A stretch of DNA of 64,000 nt from Ananas comosus (Eukaryota; Streptophyta; Magnoliopsida; Poales; Bromeliaceae). The stretch spans positions 14,362,164-14,426,163 of the forward strand of contig NC_033623.1 of assembly GCF_001540865.1 (NCBI RefSeq), written 5' to 3'. This document shows, piece by piece, positions 56,984 through 64,000 of the stretch. The first letter of the stretch is position 1. Each line of letters starts with the position of its first letter. The notes beneath the pieces are model-generated. The model was not told the origin of the DNA and did no database searches. It saw nothing but the letters and a program-made list of their open reading frames with translations. Made by a program: the position numbers and the translations under genes.

Positions 56984-58057
56984 ACAGTTTCTATAAATAT
57001 AGCGAATTATAAATGTATGCTTATAAAGTTCAACTTCCTTATATTATTTCTATAAAAATTTTAATATTTTCAAATATGCCAATGTTATTAGAATTTGTTA
57101 GAAAATTTTAGTTAACCATAGAAAAACACTTAACCCTGATTAGCCAATAAAATAAATTGATATTTTTATACCTCTGATATTATATCTTATTCTCTCTCCT
57201 CTCGAGGCACCGTTTGGATAGGGGATAGGGGATAGGGATAGGGATAGGGATAGGGATAACCCCTTATCCCCCTTTATACCAAAACACTAATTTTTTATTC
57301 GAGAATAGTAGTTCTCGGTTACTTATAATAACCGGGTATAACTATCTCCACCAACACCTCCATTTTCTATATAAAACTATCCACTATTTTTCTTATTTCA
57401 TATTATCTATCCAAACGCTACTTTTCTTATCCCCGAGAACAACCCAATTTTCATCCAAACACTATTTTCTTATCCCCATACTTGTACATATCCCTGTAAT
57501 AGCTAGTTCTTACTTATACCCGAATCAAACACTACCATTTATAAAAATCCAGCAATGGATTCTCTTTTTCTTCATCTTCGTCTTTCTTTTTCTCCTGCAT
57601 GCTAGTTTCGAATCCATAACTAAAATTTCTCCATCCCATTCATCCATGACACATGTTATTTCGCCCATTCGAACATGTGTTGCTTCCCCATTTAATTTAC
57701 TCTATGATTAAATTTTTTTGCTAAAAAAATTTTAGGAGAAAAGAAGTGAGAGAAGAGGTTATAACAATGGTGGATTGAATTTGATTTTAAAGAGAGAAAA
57801 GATAACCACTGAAAATTTTTTAGGAAAATATTTCTGCACGATTATAACAGTTGGGCTTTTGAAGGGACATATTTGTGATGATAAAATTGATATTTTACTT
57901 ATCTGCTGTTAAAAAATAAATAGTTTTCTAATGGTAACAAATCAGACGGACAAGTATGAATATCACTGAACTTTTGCAGGAATAATAATTAAAAATTGAA
58001 CTTTGTAAGGTTATATTTACAATTCGCTATGTTTAGAGAAAGCTGTATGCAATTAAC
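56984..58057. mobile_element. Mutator-like MITE, copy in segment A
   Basis: Left arm CATACAGTTTCTATAAATATAGCGAATT and right arm AATTCGCTATGTTTAGAG...GCATACAG-type inverse match the MITE in the BCAT intron. The extreme left end is missing beside the SINE. A second small element at 57206-57536 is nested inside it. Confidence 0.8.
57206..57536. mobile_element. Small nested element with GGATAGGG-repeat end
   Basis: The insertion begins GGCACCGTTTGGAT, runs into about six GGATAG/GGGATA units, and ends ATTCGGG-inverse with CAAACACTACC, giving imperfect inverted ends of about 15 bp. Segment B has the empty site TTATTCTCTCAATAAAAATC in its place, which proves an insertion or deletion. The target duplication is unclear, so the superfamily (hAT or Harbinger-like) is open. 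Confidence 0.65.
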
Positions 58058-59192
58058 TTTTTCATAAACTACTAGTATATTAGTTAGCATTTATAGCATT
58101 CTTAGTTTGTACATGTATGAACCAGGTAAAATTTTTATGTTCGAAATTTTTGATAGAACTAATATGTAAATTTGAATTAAATTGAAAAAAAATAATTAAA
58201 TAATGCTAGAATCGAATTCAATACTTCTTATTCTGATATCATATTAAATTTTATTTTATACAATAATTATTATTTTTAAAAAAATTTAAACTACTAGTGA
58301 ATAATATTTTAATATTTATGTTTGACAAGTGCAAGAGTAGCGTATTAACGCAGCGAATTGTAAGAAATGTATCTATACTTAATTGGATTCATAAGTGAAG
58401 TCCCAATCACAGGTAGAGGCGTGTGCTAATGTGCGAACAATTTTAATTCGGAATTTTATACTTATTATTCGTGGGAATATCCAGTTCTCGTCTGCCTCAA
58501 GCTCGTTAATTTTCCTAGACCATTATATACACATAATGATAGCAAAAATAAATAAATAAAAAAATAAAAAGAAATTTAAAAAACCTTTTCCTACATCCCT
58601 ATTATTATATTTACTCAAATTTTCTAAAAAAATACATATTTTGAATGAGCAAATGAGGAAACACACATCTTGTTATGCCGCAAAATAAACATGGACATAA
58701 TACTTTAAAAAATCTCCCTATGTGGCTCTGTGGGATAATCAGTGTTTATTAATTATTGTTGACAAATTTAAAAAACAGTCCAATCAAAAAGCGAAAAAAA
58801 AGCTTTTGCTCTGAAATTCTAAGGAAGCAAGAAAAAATTTCTACTATCTTTTTTTTGTGTATTGTCAAACTTATGCATTCAACGTGCACATAGAATTTAC
58901 GTTTGAATAAAAAAAAAAAATTTAAAAATGGACAATATTGGGCCTTGTATGAGGGCTATTATTAAATTAAAAATAAAAGCCCGCTAAGCCCATTTAAGGC
59001 CCGGCCCATGTAGGGGGCTCGTCTTGTTGTATACGATTCGAACACACCGTCGTTTTCCTTTCACTGTTTCACTCCGCCACTCTCACGTTCGACGCTGGAG
59101 GGAACGCCCAAAATCAAAACGCAAAGCTTCGACTGATCCCTCACTCCACTGAGAGGAACCCTAACCCTTGTTCCCGAGGCTAATGGCGAGCG

Positions 59193-59193
59193 N
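59193..59193. other. Single undetermined base (assembly join)
   Basis: The n lies exactly between the end of segment A and the start of segment B. That is where two overlapping contigs that failed to merge would be butted together. Confidence 0.85.
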
Positions 59194-61301
59194 AGCATTC
59201 TATGAACTCAGTAATACTATTCTTGTTATAATTAATATTGTGAGTTCTTTCATATCCTCGTAATGTTATTTTTATAAAAATGTTATTTTTATAAAGAGTT
59301 AATTATATACAGTTTCTATAAATATAGCGAATTATGAATGTATGCTTATAAAGTTCAACTTTCTTATATTATTTCTGTAAAAAATTTAATATTTTCAAAT
59401 ATGCCACTGTTATTAGGATTTGTTAGAAAATTTTAGTTAACCATAGAAAAAATACTTAATCCTAATTAGCCAATGAGATAAATTGATATTTTTATCCCTC
59501 TGATATTATATCTTATTCTCTCAATAAAAATCTAGCAATGGGTACTCTTCTTCTTCATCTTCGTCTTTTTTTTCTCCTACATGCTAGTTTCGAATCCATA
59601 ACTAAAATTTCTCCATCCTATTCATCCATGATGCATGTTATTTAATTCGCCCATTCAAAATTGTGTGGCTTCCCCATTTAATTTATTCTATGATTATTTT
59701 TTTTGCTAAAAAAATTTTAGGAGAAAAGAAGTGAGAGAAGAGGTTATAACAATGATGGATTGAATTGAATTTTAAAGAGAAAAAAGATAACCACTGAAAA
59801 TTTTTTAGGAAAATATTACTGCACGATTATAACAGTTGGGCTTTTGAAGGGATATATTTGTGATGATAAAATTGACATTTTACTTATCTGCTGTTAAAAA
59901 ATAAATAGTTTTCTAGCAGTAACAAATCAGACTGACAAATAAGAATATCACTGAACTTTTGCAGGAATAATAATTAAAAATTGAACTTTGTAAGGATATA
60001 TTTACAATTCGCTATGTTTAGAGAAAGTTGTATGCAATTAACCTTTTTATAAACTACTAGTATATTAGTTAGCATTTATAGCATTCTTAGTTTGTACATG
60101 TATGAACCAAGTAAAATTTTTATGTTGCATATGACAGGATTGTTAAAATATAAAAAATATATTATTTTTTAAAAATTTAAGCTATCAAAAAATAATATTG
60201 TTAATATATATATATATATATATATATATTCTCTAACATTTAGACTCGAAATTTTTGATAGAACTAATATGTAAATTTGAATTAAATTAAAAAAAATAAT
60301 TAAATAATGCTAGAATCGAATTCAATACTTCTTATTCTGATCTCATATTAAATTTTATTTTATACAATAATTATTATTTTTAAAAAATTTAAACTACTAG
60401 TGAATAATATTTTAATATTTATGTTTGACAAGTGCAAGAGTAGCGTATTAACGCAGCAAATTGTAAGAAATGTATCTATACTTAATTGGATTCATAAGTG
60501 AAGCCCCAATCACAGGTAGAGGCGTGTGCTAATGTGCGAACAATTTTAATTCGGAATTTTATACTTATTATTATTCGTGGGAATATCCAGTTCTCGTCCA
60601 GCCTCAAGCTCGTTAATTTTCCTAGACCATTATATATACACATAATGATAGCAAAAATAAATAAATAAATAAATAAAAGAAATTTAAAAAACCTTTTCCT
60701 ACATCCCTATTATTATATTTACTCAAATTTTCTAAAAAATATATATATTTTGAATGAGCAAATGAGGAAACACACATCTTGTTATGCCGCAAAATAAACA
60801 TGGGCATAATACTTTTAAAATCTCCCTCTGTGGCTCTGTGGGATAATCAGTGTTTATTAATTATTGTTGACAAATTTAAAAAACAGTACAATCAAAAAGC
60901 GAAAAAAAAGCTTTTGCTCTGAAATTCTAAGGAAGCAAGAAAAAATTTCTACTATCTTTTTTTTGTGTATTGTCAAACTTATGCATTCAACGTGCACATA
61001 GAATTTATGTTTGAAGAATTTTTTTTTTTTTTTTTAAAAGGACAATATTGGGCCTTGTATGAGGGCTATTATTAAATTAAATAAAGAGCCCGCTAAGCCC
61101 ATTTAAGGCCTGACCCATGTACGGGGCTCGTCTTATTGTTTACGATTCGAACACACCGTCGTTTTCCTTTCACTGTTTCACTCCGCCACTCTCACGTTCG
61201 ACGCTGGAGGGAACGCCCAAAATCAAAACGCAAAGCTTCGACTGATCCCTCACTCCACTGAGAGGAACCCTAACCCTTGTTCCCGAGGCTAATGGCGAGC
61301 G
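59194..61301 (+). repeat. Segment B of a 2.1-2.4 kb duplication
   Basis: Near-identical to segment A at 56778-59192. It lacks the SINE and the nested element and has about 110 extra bases with a (TA)n run near 60205-60230. It continues without a break into the gene at 61292, so this is the copy attached to the intact gene. Confidence 0.95.
59296..60043. mobile_element. Mutator-like MITE, complete copy in segment B
   Basis: The 748-bp element begins GAGTTAATTATATACAG and ends with the inverse GTATGCAATTAACC, with long terminal inverted repeats (TATAGCGAATT and AATTCGCTATG about 35 bp in from the ends). TTTTTATAAA flanks it on both sides, at 59286-59295 and 60044-60053, consistent with the 9-10 bp target duplication of Mutator-like elements. 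It has no coding capacity. Confidence 0.88.
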
Positions 61302-61322
61302 AGCCGAGTAGAGAAACCCTAA
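61266..61322 (+). promoter_or_regulatory. Telo-box motifs around the start codon
   Basis: AACCCTAA at 61266-61273 lies in the leader and AAACCCTAA at 61314-61322 lies just inside the coding region. Telo-boxes are known near the 5' ends of plant translation and cell-division genes. Here the second also encodes part of ETLTLAL, so it could be coincidental. Confidence 0.4.
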
Positions 61323-63639
61323 CCCTAGCCCTGGGGAAGCGGAAGATCGCGGAGGAGGAGGAGGAGGAGGAGGAGGAGGACGAAGAGGAGGAGGAGAGGG
61401 AGATCCGTGAGCTCGAGCGCGAGGTGGGCGATTTGGGCCGTAGGATCTTGGATTACCGGAGGACGATCCCGGATCGGCTCCTCGAGGCTCTCTCCGCAAG
61501 CCTCGTCGCGCAGAGGCCGCTTCTTCCGCCGCAGAGCGGTAGCGGATCCTTTCCCTCCGACCTATCCCTCGCGCCCGATATCGGTGGCAATCGAACTACT
61601 GGTACGATTCTAGGGTTTCCGTTATCAGGATGTTGTTTGGTTTAAATCCTTGTGTTCATGTTAGGGTTTGAAGCTCATAAGTAGTTTCAGGGTTTTTATG
61701 TGCAATTTTGTTTCGTATCATGCATATAATTAGGTTAAATGAGAATGGGTATAGTGATGCTTTGCTTGTGGATAGTAGAGACACAAAATTGGAGTCTGTG
61801 GGACGAGGTTTTAGAAAGTGAACTATCCTACAAATTCATACTTTTCTGGAGCCCTTCCATGGCCATTTAACAAGATTTAGAACGAATGTCCTTTATAAAT
61901 CGAGGTATTGATATTCAGGTCATTAAGGCCCTGTTTTGCACTTAGTGCTGGGAAAATGAGTTTACTTTTTAGGAGCTGGTAATCTTGCTGAAGCTATTAA
62001 TGTTTGAAAGCAATATCAGTTTTGAAATGATAGACTTTTAACTGTACATGCTTATGCAGAATTATCTCTCGCTCCTCTATGCTGTTGCACCATGTCCAAA
62101 GAACTTCCTTTAGAGGTTGCCACATGATTTAGTGGTTTAATGAGCCTAATATGCAATCGAGATGGTTGTTCACTCCGCTAGCACTAGCTGCTTAGCTCTA
62201 ATGGCATTATCATGAATTCTTGTGCACAGTTAGTGTAGCCCATTGTACTGAATCTTACACCCATCTAGGGAGTCGGGAATGCCCCTAGTGTATCATGGTT
62301 CTTGCTAGCATCCTCCATATTCAATTATCTTGTCCTCAAATTCAACTATGCCTATTGGTGCTATGTGGCTTCTTTGTACACAGCAATATCATATGTTTTT
62401 GGCATGCTTCACTTTCATTCTCATATAGTATATGTTTATTTCTCGCTTTAAAGTTTCAACCAACACCCCATGCACATTATTATTTTCTCCTTGTCCGCTT
62501 TCCTCTATGCTGGATAGTGTTGTAAATTGTGTTTTATTCAAGTCTGAATGTGACTTCACTGGGCCCTCTCATTATTTAAATTAATACTTCAATCACATAT
62601 GGTTAGCAGATATTAGCTATATTTTCTGGGCATTCCTAAAGATTATGTTAGAAGTAGTTCAATTTGGTAGTTTCAACTTTCAAGTCGTGGATATGTTGTG
62701 CCTATAGAGTTGCTTCTTAACTTGCAGTGCACTTTACTTGTAACAAATAGTATGTACTTTTTAGTTTGCGAATTGCTAAATTGTTTTTGATAGAAAAGTA
62801 TATATGAAACTTTTGTATCAGCCCCTGGTTGCCCTTTTGAATAATTATCAAAAAATTACTTAAATCACTTTGGTATAATAGCACTATTTAGTCTTCCGAG
62901 TTAACCTTGAAAATGGATTCCACCTTAGTTTTCACGATATCAGCAATACGCCCTTGTGAATGATTTGCAGAGGACCGGACACCATCCGGACTGAGTAATG
63001 GGGCATTACTTGCAGAAGGAGATCTAGCAACGCTTGAAAACTTACAGGCTTTCAGAGCCAAAGCTGCTAGCAATATTGCTGTGATGCCCATCATATTGCA
63101 AAGAATGAATGAATGCATCACAAGGATCGATAAACTCGAAAAGTGTGATGTAAACATACATTCAGTTTTCAAAATAAAAAGGTAGTACTGTCGACCATTT
63201 TATATTTTAAACCCCTAATATTGTATATCTAGCAATTCAGAATAGTGTTTATTGTGTGTACCATTTGTATCATCTTGATTTTGTAGTTGGGAATTTGGTG
63301 ATGTAATACAGTTCGGATGAAAGCAGATCTAAATCCCAATGTATTACAAGCTTCAGGGGGCATTGTTGGTGCTCTTTCCATGGCCTCCTTGTTGTTGGTG
63401 CCCTCTCTCTGTGGACATTTTACATTCACCTTTCGTGATGATCGCAATTGCACATTGCATTTTGTGATTCTGGCAGTTGTTAAGATGCTTCAAGTTTCAA
63501 TTGCTGATTGTGTTAATTCATGTTTTTTGTTTATGGAAAAAGCAGTTGGTCTTTTTCATTAATTTTTGTTATGTACTGCAGATCCATCCGTTCTGATGAT
63601 AGAGCACTTAAAAACAGGTTGTTTAAATTGTATAAGTAG
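61292..63639 (+). CDS. Acidic protein of unknown function
   Basis: Three exons join in phase to 192 residues: 61292-61601, 62971-63181 and 63582-63639. After MASEPSRETLTLALGKRKIA comes a run of about 20 Glu/Asp (residues 21-38), then a heptad-like helix (IRELEREVGDLGRRILDYRR), a Ser/Pro-rich stretch, and a second helical part in exon 2 (LATLENLQAFRAKAASNIAV, MNECITRIDKLE). The C-terminus is basic, RSIRSDDRALKNRLFKLYK. I do not recognise the family; acidic run plus coiled coil suggests a nuclear or complex-forming protein, which is inference. A two-exon form stopping at 63185 (174 residues) is possible if the second intron is retained. The gene's 5' end is duplicated upstream in segment A. Confidence 0.7.
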
Positions 63640-64000
63640 AAAATCACCCACGGAGAGATCGATTTATGAGGTCTAAGCATGCCAAAATGTACGAACTTTT
63701 GTTTTATTGATAAATTCAGTAAACATTAGACGAATAATAGTAAATTGTACAAGAATGATGTTCAAATGTCACCTTAGCAGGCACTTAGAACATGTTGACA
63801 AGTTGAGAATGAAAATGGCTTATTCCTGAAGAAACTTGGAATGCTTCTGGATGCTATATCTATGCTGTATTGCATCGCGTGTCGATCTTCAGCGAGCATG
63901 TGTTGAATTTCCACTCACAAAAGGAATTAGAAAAGAAAAAAAATTAGAGGAAGTTTTTCTTGCTAAAAAATAATAGGAAAATCTTAGTGTTTAAGAAGCT
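63640..64000. other. Downstream sequence, no gene recognised
   Basis: AT-rich 3' flank of the preceding gene up to the window edge, with no coding signal. Confidence 0.4.

Larger units (their letters stand above)
56778..59192 (+). repeat. Segment A of a 2.1-2.4 kb duplication
   Basis: From AGCATTCTATGAACTCAG to TAATGGCGAGCG this segment is nearly identical to 59194-61301. It differs by a SINE (about 56853-56983) and a second small element (57206-57536), both absent from B, and it lacks about 110 bp present in B near 60125-60240. Its last ten bases are the start codon and following bases of the gene at 61292, cut off by the n at 59193. Confidence 0.95.

Noticed and set aside
57215..57258. Possible interstitial telomere repeat
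   Set aside because: The units are GGATAG/GGGATA, not the plant TTTAGGG, and belong to the end of a small inserted element.

Overview
The window reads as plant nuclear DNA, most likely from a commelinid monocot. Multi-exon genes with GT-AG introns sit in AT-rich intergenic DNA, while two intronless subtilase genes and several first exons are GC-rich. The species is an inference; no organelle, bacterial, CRISPR or viral signal was seen.

Layout. 1-5.3 kb: the probable last two exons of an unidentified gene and a small foldback repeat. 5.3-7.45 kb (-): a decayed partial copy of the U-box kinase gene found intact at 11.1-16.1 kb. 7.65-10.85 kb (-): a 5'-truncated, broken L1-type LINE lying between those two. 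11.1-16.1 kb (-): a 9-exon PUB33-type gene (UspA-like domain, coiled coil, kinase, U-box). 18.65-26.85 kb (+): a 10-exon plastid-type branched-chain aminotransferase carrying a Mutator-like MITE in its last intron. 27-33.2 kb: gene-poor DNA with three SINEs. 34.3-38.25 kb (+): a 6-exon TRM32/DUF4378 gene. 39.2-41.5 kb (-): a 7-exon PRONE RopGEF, convergent with it. 46.2-48.5 kb (+) and 50.0-52.4 kb (-): two intronless subtilisin-like proteases, tail to tail. 54.7-55.0 kb (-): a small YDPLSYAQNFDDG-type protein. 56.8-61.3 kb: two near-identical copies of one 2.1-2.4 kb segment separated by a single n. 61.3-63.6 kb (+): a 3-exon gene for an acidic protein of unknown function.

The exon models below were joined by hand. 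In every complete model the splice phases close and the family motifs run unbroken across junctions. The genes do not form a pathway. They are ordinary housekeeping, signalling and cytoskeletal genes: leucine/isoleucine/valine metabolism, ROP GTPase activation, ubiquitin ligation, microtubule-associated proteins and apoplastic proteolysis.

The most informative non-gene signals are: (i) a LINE and a tRNA-derived SINE family sharing the same 3' tail, the signature of SINE mobilisation by a LINE partner; (ii) two SINEs inserted in succession at one target site; (iii) both single-base n gaps lying within direct duplications, so at least one duplication is probably unmerged haplotypes; (iv) an snRNA-type USE + TATA pair at Pol III spacing upstream of a short GC-rich stretch ending in a T-run. 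I found no convincing entirely new multi-gene system.
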